From positions 558,001 to 622,000 of the forward strand of contig QRFJ01000306.1 of NCBI GenBank assembly GCA_006176705.1: a stretch of DNA of 64,000 nt, in the 5' to 3' direction. The position numbers and the translations under genes were made by a program. This document shows positions 34,661 through 46,735 of this stretch, one piece after another (position 1 is the first letter of the stretch; each line of letters starts with the position of its first letter). The DNA is from Cocos nucifera. Its lineage: Eukaryota; Streptophyta; Magnoliopsida; Arecales; Arecaceae. The notes beneath the pieces are model-generated. The model worked only from the letters and a program-made list of their open reading frames with translations. It did not search any database and was not told the DNA's origin.

Positions 34661-34779
34661 TTGAAACGCAGACGCAAAAGCTGAAGTAGGTCAAACACCA
34701 AGAGAGGAGGCAGTTGAGAATGCGAAAAGGCAGCCTGATCTAAGTAGAACTCTCCAAAGATCTCCCTTCCGGATGGCAG
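34661..34779 (+). CDS. WW-gene exon with two frameshifts
   Basis: Three reading frames are needed to follow the protein: KRRR from 34,664, then AEVGQTPREEAVENAK from 34,680, then LSKDLPSGWQ ending at 34,779 before donor GTCTGC. The last piece is the start of the second WW domain. The acceptor at 34,660 is a guess. Confidence 0.7.
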
Positions 34780-35405
34780 GTCTGCTTAATAGCACATCTC
34801 CACCTTTTATCTTTCCTAAATAAGAACCAAATTTTCATTAAAATGCTTCTTAAGAAATTCAATTTGAGTGATCAGAGGCATGCTATTCTGTCATTCCTTG
34901 TTTTATCCCGTAGACTACTCTTACGTACACTGACAGGTTCTTCTCTCCTGGTATTCTTTTTTCTTTGGTATATGGAAAAATCTGTCTGCTCGCAACATGA
35001 TTCTATTTGTTGTAAAATAAGGTCGTTACCCAGTTATGTTCATGGAAATCCAGGGTCCTAGAAGGGGCAAACTGGTGACAGACCTAGCTTTTGGGCCTTT
35101 TTTTTTTAAAAAAAAAAATATTTTTATAACACAAAGCGTCTGTCCCAAGGCTCCAACCTGTGCCATTGCACCAAGCAATGATCCCTATGATTCCATCCGT
35201 TAGAAACTTATAAAATAGATCTTTGAAATCTAACATGCATGCATATTTTGATGAAAGGTTGTTGGCTCGAATCTAAGTTTGCAAACAAAGGGAAGAACAT
35301 CTGCAATTCAAAGAAAAAAGGCATTATTTTGCTGTATTTCCTTTTTCTCTGTTTTGATGGGAGGATGTACATGTATGCTGCTTCTTATTGCTTTATTTAT
35401 CTCAG

Positions 35406-35489
35406 GCTTCTTGGGACGGAACAGCAAAGGAAGTCTATTATGGAAATAGCATCACCTCAGAGACAGCCTGGACTCGGCCAGCAAGATGA
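35406..35489 (+). CDS. WW-gene last coding exon: second WW domain
   Basis: Acceptor TTATCTCAG. It encodes ASWDGTAKEVYYGNSITSE and TAWTRPAR followed by TGA. With GWQ from the previous exon it forms a WW domain with both Trp, the Tyr pair and the final Pro. The stop lies just after the domain, as expected for the family's C-terminus. Confidence 0.78.
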   Translation, partial: ASWDGTAKEVYYGNSITSETAWTRPAR

Positions 35490-36640
35490 AAAGAAAGTCC
35501 ATTCCTTAGCAATTAGTTTCCCATCTTTGATCGTACATACTTTATGATTTTAGGTAGGTGTTCTTATTCCATGCATGGTGGCACTCAACAAGCTTTTTGT
35601 TGAGAGAATCGAGTGTTCCACCTGCTGCATCTTTGTAATACAAATGCTGAGTCACATGGCTAATGTTTTCCTCCATGCCAAAGGGGTAGCACTTTTTTCC
35701 CATATTTACCCACATTAATTTTGGTTATGCTTTTGCTGTCCATGTTTTTCTCTTGTATTATTAACTTGCGTGTTGGAGACCTTTAGAGTGCCTGGGTCCC
35801 ATTTCAGAAATCACCAGGCGTGCAATTCTTCGATCTGGCCCTGCTTAATCACCGGCGGTTCTGTGATATATGGATGGCTGGTGCAGTTTAACGATGAACT
35901 GCTTAGGATCTGGTGCTATCTTTAGGAAATTGTCCATTGCAGTCTGAGTTAAGCTGGCTATGTCAACCATGCACTTTTGGTAGAGGTCACTTGTATTCCC
36001 TGATTTTGTTTTGCACAACAAATTGCAGACTCATGCGTATGGATGTGTTATATGGGCAGTTAAAATTATATTTCTTGGATCTTTCCATTTGAAGTTAATG
36101 GAGTGTCTTTGTATACCTGTCTTTACATGTATACCCTTCTTTTATAGAGGTTCATTATTTTTCATTATTGTTTTTAAAAAAATATTTTGGCTCTATTGTT
36201 GTTATACTGAAGGCTTTGAGCTTGTATGCATATGTTGGTTTGCTTTCTTGGTTTGGGTCTGGGTTTAAATCACGGTATGATTTTAGTATTTACCTAGGTT
36301 AGGATGTGAAAATCTCCTCATACGTTAATTTTACTTTACGTTATTTATTTTGATTTAGCAAAATAAAACATTATACGTTTGTATATGTCTAAAACGCGGT
36401 GTGGACATTTTAAGTATATCTATGAATTATCTAAGTAAATTTTTATTTGCAGGTTGTCTTTGCATTATCTCTATGCCTATTAAATGAAAAGAAAAGAATC
36501 TCTCTTTAAAATTCACAAAAATTATAAAAAAAAATTGATTCTTCTTAATTATTTTTGAAAGCCAAGAAAAAAAGAAAAATTTTGCACATATTTTCAAAAT
36601 AAGTTAGGGTTTTAGTAGTATTTTTTTATTTTTTTGAGTC
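35490..36640. other. Probable 3' untranslated region and intergenic DNA
   Basis: No gene is seen beyond the WW-gene stop. The small frame at 36,011-36,268 is hydrophobic and unsupported. Confidence 0.4.
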
Positions 36641-37060
36641 CGCACAAGATAATCGAGCTGAGCTGAACCGAGTGGCTAAGAGTTTGAACTCGACGTAATT
36701 CAAAATACTCAAGTTTGAAGCTTGATTCGAGATTGATTGAGTCTTAATATCTAAAGTTTGAGCTTTGCTCGATGAAAGAAAAAGCAAAATTTGAGCTTGA
36801 TTCAAATATCAATAGAGTTATACTTGAGCTTAAGTTTGAGCTTTAGCCTATTAATAATACATATTATAAACAAAAATAATATTATTAAAATTATATATAT
36901 ATTCAAATAGATTTGTAACCTTTTTGAGTCGATCTTGTTACTTGAGTTAGACTCAACAAATTATTTAAGATGCTCGAGCTCGATAATAGCTGAGTCAAAG
37001 CAAGTTTGAACTCTAAGTCAAGTCCGAGTAATTCGCAAATAGTTTGACTCATTTATATCT
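36641..37060. repeat. Unclassified dispersed repeat-like segment
   Basis: Recurrent words such as TTTGAGCTT, CTCGAGCTCGA and GAGTCGAT, typical of degraded plant transposons. No ends or coding found. Confidence 0.35.
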
Positions 37061-37479
37061 CTAATTTACACTTCACATATATAAAAAAAAGGAAAAAAAA
37101 ATAATTTGTTTATGTGTCATGATGATCATAGCAATTAGGAAGGTTAGTATTGTACCTTTATCTTTTTCATTATATTTATGAAAATTTTATTTTATTTGTT
37201 ACATCAAATTACATTTTTATTTGTAGTTAACCATTCAAAATCAGGAATTTGTTTTTTCCAAATACATAACTCTTATCAAATTGTTTGATGAAGGTAGTTT
37301 GTCTTCACGGGCCTTTCTTTGAGGATAAGAAATTTAAGTATTTTTCAGACAACATTTAGATAGAAAAATAATTTATCCATATTATTTTATACATTAGAAA
37401 ATAGTTTTGGAATTCATTACCCATGTTTTTTTGCATTATTAGTTTTCTAGATAAGTTGCTAAGATCTATCCATATTTTC

Positions 37480-37810
37480 TATAATACTCTTTATTATATA
37501 AATATTATTACATATAATATAATAGGATAATATATTATATTTTATATATTATAATATATAATATTATATAATATATATTCATAAATTTAGATAATATATG
37601 ATTATATATAATGTAATATAATATTATTAATTATATATAATAAAATAAAAAATATATTAAATAATATATTATTATATCATATTACATTATATTATTATAA
37701 TAATATATTATATTAAAAATAATAAAATATTATTATCTGATAATAATATTATATTATATTATATATAAGATAGTAATATATTATTATATTATTACTATTA
37801 TAGGATAAGA
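37480..37810. repeat. Extreme AT-rich block
   Basis: Almost only A and T with TATTATA/ATAATAT words. Several short self-complementary stretches. Confidence 0.85.
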
Positions 37811-38249
37811 GGTATATTAGGAATGAAATAAAAAAGATTATTTTTTTGATTGATGGAAAATGACTTATCCATCTTCTAGGTGGGTAAGAGACTTTCTCCT
37901 ATTTCATGGATAAATATTGTCCATAAAAAAATAATTTATCGCATGAGAGTATGGATAAATTGATCAATAGAAAAATTGAGCAGCTTTTCTATAATATTTT
38001 CATAGGCGTGCAACTATGAACCATATGTCATTCTCTGTACCACGTTTTTTTCGAAAATAACTTACCTAGTTTAATTGGGAACGATAGAATGAAGCGAGGT
38101 GCATTTTATCTAGATAATTTGATCAAATGGTGGACTAGCGTTGGAAACAAAACTGATGTTCCTTCTATTCGGCTCACAACTCCACCCACAATAGGGGAAC
38201 ATGCGCAGGTCTCTGACTAGATTTTATAATGTACTGGAGATACCTTAAT

Positions 38250-38670
38250 TGGAGTTACTTATATTTTTCCTCTAATTAAGGCATCTTTGATGCATCATAA
38301 ATGACCGAAAGTGGAATAATACTAAAATGACTTCTCCATCTTTGGAGGGAAGTAAAAATAAGATTTATAATGATGGTTACCCTACCGTACAGATCTGATG
38401 ACCTTCGCAACCATCATCATAAATCTTATCTTTATTTCCCCTCCAACTGAGGCATCTTTGGTATGACTGAATATGTAAGGATACAAAAATGATTTCTCCA
38501 TCTTTGGAGGCAAAATAAATATAAGATTTATAATATGGTTACCCTATCGTGCGGATCCGATGACCTTACCAACCATATTATAAACCTTACCTTTATTTCC
38601 CCTACAATCGAGGCATCCTTGGTGCATCATAAACGACCGAACGTATAAGGATACAAAAATGACTTCTCCA
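38250..38670. repeat. Tandem repeat of ~162-170 bp with internal hairpins
   Basis: CTTCTCCAT or TTTCTCCAT anchors fall at 38,331, 38,493 and 38,663. Units contain a hairpin (AAGATTTATAATGATGGTT against AACCATCATCATAAATCTT around 38,360-38,427, and a matching one at 38,523-38,590). Confidence 0.75.
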
Positions 38671-39699
38671 TGGCGGAAAGTGGTCACAAGGTACCAAATT
38701 TTGCACCTGTGACTTTTTCTCTGGAGAAATGCCAAGCAACTTCAACTAAAGGCAGTCCTAAATCAGCTTAGGGAACTAGCAACCTTCCATTCGGACCATC
38801 AAGAGAATCAATTTTGGATCCTCTCCAATATGGGAGTGGAGAGTGCCGGTCAACCAATCATAGCCGACCATGTATAATATTACAATGTCCACGGTGGATC
38901 AGCCAATGCGTGTGTGACCATCGCACGATGGCCATGAGCCCATCATCGGTCGACTTGCCCTCTCCAGTCCTCATCTCTTACCCGAGGGAATCCAAACGCA
39001 TCAAACATACCCTCAGCAATTTACAAGAACCTCCATAAAAGAAGGCCCCGCTTTTGCCACCCCCTTGCATGGTCGCTCAAGCAAGTCCGGTAGAATAAGA
39101 AATCCTACCCATTGTTTACAAAGAGCTGTCATTCTTTTATTACCACCAACTTTCTGTCTTCGGTAGAATTTTTCATTACTACAAACAAATGGTAATCAAA
39201 CAGATGACAGGCCATGTTGATTAAGAAAAGCTACTTAATATTTATTACATAACCGAGCTTCAACTCTGCAAATTATCCCTCAAATCAAAGTATAACAACC
39301 CCATTGGTACACCATGGCTTCAATTAAGCACCTCTGGATCTAGAGAAAATGGTCTCTCGCATTTTACTTGGCTTCTAAAATTACCAAACAATGAAGATTA
39401 TTGCGGTTGTCCGTTTTACAGAAGATGATATAATGGTCGGTGTTGTAACTGCCCAGTCTCAACCTCCTCCATCCGGCAGAAGTAAATTGCCTCGATTTCA
39501 TGAGCATCGTTAACATTTAGAGTATCACTGCCCACGGCAATGTCAACTAAAAAAGCCAATTACATAAAAATAAGAGCATGATTTCTAACCATGTTCGAAT
39601 TCGATGTTATTGCTGCAAGCACCACTTCCACAAGTTGTGTATCTTACATTATTTGGGAGTCCTGGAGAAGATTTTGCAGATCCACCAGCTGTTTTCACC

Positions 39700-39718
39700 T
39701 CAAGTCATTCCACAGCAC
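39700..39718 (-). CDS. SEC-C gene exon 5 (19-nt coding end)
   Basis: After acceptor GATCAG the codons complete Arg and give CCGMT and stop. This supplies the missing Cys pair of the SEC-C motif. The preceding intron is about 2.6 kb. Confidence 0.75.
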
Positions 39719-42700
39719 CTGATCAAAATATAAAAGAAGCTTTACAAACGTGACATGACGATATATTAATTTGTTCTCATCTCGTTGAAAATATTAGTAA
39801 AAATTCATTAAAAAATCTGACCCAAACAATGATATCATAATCCGCCAAATACATTTTCCTGGCATCAACTGCTAAACTGTCAGAGATGGTACGGGAAGTA
39901 GCATGTTCCCATAAACAACATAGTATTTGAATGAATAAAAAAAGAGACAACATTTGCACAATCTGCAAGTATGCGCTGCATTTTGTGATGGTTATCAATT
40001 CATTCAAAAACATTAACTGATGCACGCACCATATCTTAGAGGAAGTTTAGGAACAGTAAAAGAGAGATGAAAAGTGATGGGCTAAGCATATCCAGCATGG
40101 ATCAGAGAGGAAGGCAGCAATATGCATTTAAGATCCAGGAAAGGGTCAACAAACATGAACAAAGACAATAATACAGCTGCAATTTCCAAAATTCTGCCCG
40201 GATAAACATAGGTGGTAAAGAATCTGTAGAATGATACCTAACAGGTGGTAAGGCTTCTTCTTTGGGTAAAACTATGATATCAAAGGAAAAACATTTAAAT
40301 AAAATTAAAAAGCTCTCAAATTTGACTTCTAATTGTGGAAAACCATGAAAACTTTGCATTCCGTACTTCATAAGCTGCGAGATATTAGCAAACAAAATGG
40401 AAATATTCTTTAATATTGAAATTCAGCCAGAAAGCAGCAAGTTGCCTGATCAGGATAAAGTATTACTGCTTCATCTGCCTAGAGTCCACAAGCTTATATC
40501 ATGACAATTTTTACAGATCGGAATACATAAACCACAAGATGCATTCGTTGTCATTGACGTTGCTACTGAGATATTATCTGAGATACAAGCATCTCAAACA
40601 TCTCTATGAATATCAATCCATTACAACAACAATAATTATTCCTTAAACTTAGCTACTATTCATCTTCAATAATTCTAACATTATTTTCAAACTTGAAACC
40701 ATGATCTAGAAAAACCAAGTACTCTTGACATAAACGGATAAAGCAATTAAGAAAATATAACCAAACGTTCAACTGATGCCAAATATATATTCTACGGCAT
40801 AACTAGCGTTCAGAATCTCTAGAATAAGAGTTAGCTCCTGGTCTTCGGCAAACAAATACATGATCACTTGCCACATCAAGCCTATAAGCAGTGATGCAAA
40901 CCCATTAACAACAAAAATAATTTTGTATACCATGCATACATGCAACTTTATCTGCCATGCCACTAGATTAGACATCTGCCAATGGGTTCTGTTACAGGAG
41001 ATCAATGTTGTAACCTAAAGTAAACATACGGGGTTGGATCATCAAATGCTACAACCTGGTCATGTTAAAACAAAGAGCGACTAGATCACTAGAATTTGGT
41101 CGCCTGAATTCTACCTAGAGAGCTCCACCTGCTCTAGAATCTCATCCCTGCTAGTGCACCCACTTTTTACACCACATCTGAAAACAAAAATCTATCTCTT
41201 GACTATTTAACTAAATTAATATTTATTTTGTTTGCAAAAAACTTTTGTTTTTTCCGGTTGCCATGTTATATTGTTAGTTAAAAACATAAAGTGGGAGACA
41301 ACATTGATGCTACAAAATCATGGCCAAGAGGTACCGCATCATGATCAGTTTCATTGTCGTGGATCAATCATATAAAAGAATGATGAAATTCATGAAGACA
41401 TATCTAACAGATAAGTGGATGACATGGTGAAGGGTCACTGTGTTGCTATGTGCCACATGCATATCATGGGAACCTGGGTACGAACTTGTAGAACAATACA
41501 GATGCATACCATGACAACTTGGGCTAAATCTCATAAGAAAACAAATTGGCCTACCGTGTATCTTGGAGAAAAAGGAGGGTTCAAACAAACAAGGATGAAT
41601 ACAGAAGGGGAGGATGCAGTTGTGGATGACTGCAATGAAGGAGATGCAGAAGGTCCATTAACAGGTAAATTGGCAGAAAACTAGATGAGATTTGTCCTTG
41701 CACACAACCAATATTAAGAGATCCTGGTAATGATTGGCACTCCAGTTTGCATAAGAGGCTAGAGAAATGAGAATATTTTAATCTGACATGGATAGAAGTT
41801 ATGATAAATGATCTAGCAAAAGTTTGTAATGACACCAGGGGTAGCTTTTAACAGGTATTTTTCATGAATAAGTATTTCTAGGGTCAACACTAAACTATTA
41901 GGACAAGGCTTGATGATTATGGTTATCTGATTCTATTTTAGAACCACCACAAGCCTTAGGTGAGGCATGAAGGTTTGTTAAACCAAACAGAGGAATATGA
42001 AATTCAAGACTCATCAATTGATGTTCCAAATTACTCTTGTGAAGAGGTGGGTCCACATGTAGATTGATAGGACAGTCAAGGACAGGAAGATATATGTTGC
42101 AATTGCTCATTTATTGGTTAAACATTGTTTTCTCCAATAAATAATCCATTGTGTCATCTTTAAGCATGCATGATGGGCCTGCTAGAGTGCTCATTACACA
42201 GCCAAGTTTGTTTCCTAATTTCTGATTGTTTTTAAAACTTTACCAGATCACCTTATAGAAAAATAAAAAAGAGCATAGTATGGAATTATCAAAAATCAAG
42301 GTTAGGAGATGCATATTAGTGCTAGTAATGTCAGACCTTTTGTATCTCTTCTTGGATCCACATGGGCAAAAAGCATTTCTGCTTATTTCTCCACTCTTCG
42401 CCAAATTAGACTTGCCAACATCGAATGGTGTTGAGCCCATCAATTTTTGCACCTAGAAAACAAGATAAGGCTCATAGTCTTAAAGAAGTGGTGCTTTTTG
42501 TTTATATATCAGAAATAAAACTGATTAGGTGATATCAAAAGTTATTTGTTTATAGCAGAATAATCCATCATATTAGCACATAACTTTTAAGAGCTAAAAA
42601 TCTAGCATGCTATCTAGTGCAAGAATAAAATTCAAGCACACAGTGTACATCTGAGATTACTATGGGCATACCACAATCTTATTGGTAATATAGAGCTTTC

Positions 42701-44664
42701 TCCAAAAGTACACAATAGCCTCCAAGAACCTTGATGCATTCAAGGATCAATCTTTGTAGATATTGTAGAATCTTCATTAATTGCATCTGTAGAAACCTAA
42801 ATTTCCTTCGAGCATGGAAAATGGATCACTATGTTATACAATTTGAAAATTCACCAACACATCTCCTAGTAAAAGTTGATGGGAATGATCATCTACGATC
42901 TGCTGATTTTAAAATCTTATTAAGTAAATCTTCAAGTTAGATTTTATGCCATAAACTCAAATTTGAATAAAGAGATTAATTCGAATCCAAATCGATGATG
43001 ACAGACTAACAATTTTATAGAGTTTGTGGAATATTTAGCCAATGTTTCTAACTAAATTCAGCCCCAAGACCACAATACGTAGTCAACTACGAAGGTTCAT
43101 TAGAATTCTTGCACATGGTTGATAATACTGGATGCTCAACCAGCACCAGCTGTTAGACCTTTAGGTTTTTTCATCAAATCTGGATAAGATGGCACTGTGG
43201 TTTCTGCATTGATCAGGCTCTGCGGAAGCTAGCAAAATGCTTTTATTCATAATGAAAGAGTAGGGATAGCAATCTTCATAAACAGGATGACTTATGAAAA
43301 GTAGAATGTCACAAAGATCAGAGAAAGACTTGTCAACAAAGACACAATTTGTCAATTTCTTCGAGGCTAGCGACACCTAAATAAGAACAAATTTTGCTAG
43401 CAGTCCTAATCACTCAGTTTATGCAATTGAAATTTTCATTCCTTACTACAGTCTGTGAATAGAGAGCACTTCAAAATGAAGCTGAATTTTTTATTATTTA
43501 CAAAAATGAAAAGAATCATAACGACATGCACCCTCATTCATTTCAAAAGAGTGATAAAACAGGTATGCACATATGCGACAGTAGAATAATAAATCCATCA
43601 TGTAACAATAGAACAATAGATGATCTGGCCGCCCCTTCCCTTAAATTTTGAATAGGTGTTCTGGCAAAATTTCTTAAATTTTGCCAAAAAAAGAAATTTT
43701 GCCAAAAAAAAAACAACACAGTGTGGAGGTTTTTGAATGGTAATAGAAGATCCCAACCATCGTATCATATAAATTGATTCCGGTAACAACAATAGTTTAC
43801 ATTTCTTCATAAAACATATTGATTAAGGGAAACATAGGTACCTCATTAAAGGTCTTTGGCAATGGCTTTCCTTCCTCCTTTAACGTATTTATCTTCTTCT
43901 GTGCCTCTTTGGCCCATGTATATTTCGCCAGTACATGCTCAACGTCAGCTATCGTGCAATTGCAATGCTTTGTCGCATCATGTTTGTGGCTAGCTTGGAG
44001 ATTCTGCAAGTGAAACAGCACTTTCAAGTAGTATCTTATAAACAGAACCATATAAAACCAAACAAAACCCAAACATCTTAAAGAAAAAGGCAATAAAACA
44101 ATCTAGTTCAGTACATTGACATTCAACAAAAGTTCGAAATCACATAGAAATTAGTTCATTTCGCATTTAATTCATAAATGGGCAAAAAAAAAAAAAAAGT
44201 CTTTTCCCCAAAAAAAGAAGAATAACCTCTCCGGTTGGATCGATGGAGCCAAGGTAACGGAGGACGGCGGATTGCTTCTCGAACGCGTCGGAGATGGTGG
44301 CGCCGCTGCAGCGGCCGACCTCGAACTTCTTGAAGGAGTCTAGCATCCGCGCCTTCTGCATCTGATCGGCGAACTCTATAGCCACCCCATAGCACAGCCA
44401 CGCCACAAATAAGATCGAAAGGTTCTATAATTACAACGACACGCGCACACACACGCACACACACAGAGAGAGAGAGAGAGGCAGACCGATGAGGGAGAAG
44501 GAGGAAGACTTGGAATCGGTGGTGGATTTTCCGGTGATGACACCTTTGATCTTGTCGAACCATCCAACACTGTCGAGGTGGGGAGTGGAGGAGATGGATC
44601 GAGAGAGGAAGAGGCGGATGCGAGAGCAGTGGAGAAGAGTCTGAAGAGAGCGTCGAGAGCCCAT
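39700..44664 (-). CDS. SEC-C motif protein, predicted organelle-targeted, 207 aa, 5 exons
   Basis: Exons 44,664-44,487, 44,375-44,227, 44,003-43,842, 42,452-42,337 and 39,718-39,700 (stop TGA) total 624 nt and join in frame with GT-AG introns. The N-terminus is Arg/Ser/Leu-rich without acidic residues (MGSRRSLQTLLHCSRIRLFL), typical of a mitochondrial or plastid transit peptide. A helical region and a Cys/His-containing CNCTIADVEH segment follow. The C-terminus, CPCGSKKRYKRCCG, is the SEC-C zinc motif, split by the last intron. SEC-C motifs bind zinc and are best known from SecA and chaperone-like proteins; the job of this plant family is not known to me. It appears intact. Its 3' end faces the end of the WW gene about 4.2 kb away. 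Confidence 0.85.
39719..42336 (-). other. Last intron of the SEC-C gene
   Basis: No coding signal or recognisable mobile element was found in it. Confidence 0.5.
42337..42452 (-). CDS. SEC-C gene exon 4 (first half of zinc motif)
   Basis: Acceptor TTTTCTAG, donor GTCTGA. Encodes VQKLMGSTPFDVGKSNL through CPCGSKKRYK; the last Arg codon is split. Confidence 0.85.
43842..44003 (-). CDS. SEC-C gene exon 3
   Basis: Acceptor TTGCAG, donor GTACCT. Fifty-four codons including CNCTIADVEHVLAKYTWAKE. Confidence 0.85.
44227..44375 (-). CDS. SEC-C gene exon 2
   Basis: Acceptor GGCTATAG, donor GTTATT. Encodes EFADQMQKARMLDSFKKFEV and later RYLGSIDPTGE; ends in phase 0. Confidence 0.85.
44437..44481. repeat. 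CA/GA microsatellite in intron 1 of the SEC-C gene
   Basis: Alternating CACACG units followed by GAGAGA on the plus strand, next to the exon 1 donor. Confidence 0.9.
44487..44664 (-). CDS. SEC-C gene exon 1 (transit peptide)
   Basis: ATG at 44,664-44,662, donor GTCTGC after 44,487. The 5' leader to the right is GA-rich on the coding strand. Encodes the Arg/Ser-rich presequence and GWFDKIKGVITGK. Confidence 0.85.
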
Positions 44665-44929
44665 CTATCTACCTATCAACGTGCGTTTCGTCTTCTGCTG
44701 CGCGTTTTCTCTCGTCTCTTCTAATTTTTTCTTCTTCGTCTTCGAATTCTTCTCCGGTTTCGAAATGCAGCGGGGACGGACCCCGAGTGACGGCATTGGC
44801 ATGGTAGGATTTTGTCACCTCTGTCTATGATTTGAGGGTTTAGGCCGCCTATTGCATCGCACCCAGTTCCGCCCAAAAGCCCGAGGGGCCTCAACAACCA
44901 GATTCGACGTACATGTTATTTATTTGGGA

Positions 44930-46300
44930 CATGATAATCGATCGATATATTCTGTAACATACCATATTGATGAGAAATCAAAATAATTTGTATCATTTTT
45001 TTTTTCAGAAAATAAAAATATAATATTTTTTTAATTATTAAATATTTTTTTTAATTTTTTTATTAATAAAATAGGATGGTACGATACGATACTATATCAT
45101 ATCGTATCGATCGAGCACCAACATGAATATCAATATCAAGTCCACGAGCACTGATTTGGGAGACCGCATTTCTGCAAGCTTTTCTTATTTGTAATAGCTT
45201 TGGAGCATACCATGTAATAAAAATGGTCCATTAGATAGGTGCAGTGCCACTTGATGCTATGATTTTAGTGTATAAACCATGTATATTAGATGCATATAAT
45301 GACAAGATATTAATTAGGAATGGAATATACTTCTATCCAGGAGAGGATATCTACTTCAATTAGATTTAAAATCAATAAGTAGACATTCAGATGCAAAATT
45401 TATGTGATATATACCACTAAAAATATTAAGCAAAATATCTCATATCTCGATAGTTCTAATGTATGACTCATGTGGATATGAAAATGGATATATATTTTTT
45501 TATATTAGTCTACTAAAATACATGAAAAAACATTTGAATTGAAAATCCATCTCATTAATTATGATTTATACATATTAAAATATGCATATATCTAAAATCA
45601 AAAGATTTTAATACTCATGTTATAGCAAAACATGGTCTTGTATCATTTTAATTATGTATTTTTTTACATGCTAAGTTAGGGACTATAAAAATACTTAATT
45701 TTTTGCTATTCAATATTTTTAATAATAAAGATCATAATCAACTTCATGGCTCTTACATTTAGGTATCTGATAAGAATAATTTTCAATTTAAAAGGAGTAG
45801 ATACGCTCTCCTTTTAAGAGTATAGCCATCCATCTCTATTAATTACCAGTATTCCTCGTAGCTTTTTGAGTCCCACCTGTTAACGGAAAATTGGATCACT
45901 TCTCAATGCATATATGGTTTTGGCTTTGTCAATGCTATGAAATGTAAATGAATCATTAATCACAAAGTTTGTGAAGCCTTTTTATGGAAATTTTTTTTTC
46001 CCTACATATGGTAGCTAAAACCATACTCTAACCATTGCCAAAATGAATTCTTACTGCACAATCATACATTCTCAATGAAATGCTCGATGAAATGCTATTT
46101 TGAAAGTGTTATATAGAAATCTCGGAAGAAGAAGAAGAAGAAAAGGTTACATGGTTGTCATGTAACTTCTGTAGCTCTCAACGACAGCCTGAGGTCTGAC
46201 ATAGTACAGGCTGTCAGTGAGAAGCCCAACGAGGGATTTAGGTTTCAGCTACGTGCGTTAAATATCTGTGCTACCTTCATCATTTTTAAATAACCATACA
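44930..46300. other. Intergenic AT-rich DNA
   Basis: Contains a self-complementary ACGATACGATAC...GTATCGATCG segment near 45,080-45,110 and otherwise no recognisable feature. A GAA run lies at 46,126-46,144. Confidence 0.5.
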
Positions 46301-46606
46301 GGATGTTAAACAAATAAAATTTTCAAAATCCAAAATGGCTCAAAACATACTGCTGTAACATCGAAGCCCAAAAGTAAAACTATGCTAATGACCGTTCCAT
46401 CACAAGACAAACAATTCCGTGAAGATTAGTATTATCAGTTTAGTGACAAAACAATATGCATTGATCAACTAAGCTACTGTCTATTTCTTCAGCATAATTC
46501 CATATACGCTCACATTATGGTCCGCAAAACCCTTTCAAGAAATTTTCTTCAAATGAGAAGCCTACAAATCCGCATTTTAGTATATGAGTCACAGTTGCCT
46601 ATAAGC

Positions 46607-46735
46607 TTATCCATATAATGCACGCCATGGTTCTTGAACACTCCTCGGCTCCTCAATCCCTTTCTGTTGGAGTCTTTCTTTGGAGAAGGAAAGACCCATA
46701 TGGTTGGCCAAGAAATGCCCCACCTCATACCATGC
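46607..46735 (-). CDS. Unknown-function gene exon 4
   Basis: Acceptor TTTCCAG; 42 codons from AWYEVGHFLANHMGLSF to EPWRALYG and TAA at 46,609-46,607. Confidence 0.85.
   Translation of the reverse strand, partial: AWYEVGHFLANHMGLSFSKERLQQKGIEEPRSVQEPWRALYG

Noticed and set aside
39585..39642. Alternative last exon of the SEC-C gene (TCGSGACSNN)
   Set aside because: The exon at 39,718-39,700 restores the full Cys pair with a correct acceptor and phase, so this stretch is better read as 3' untranslated.
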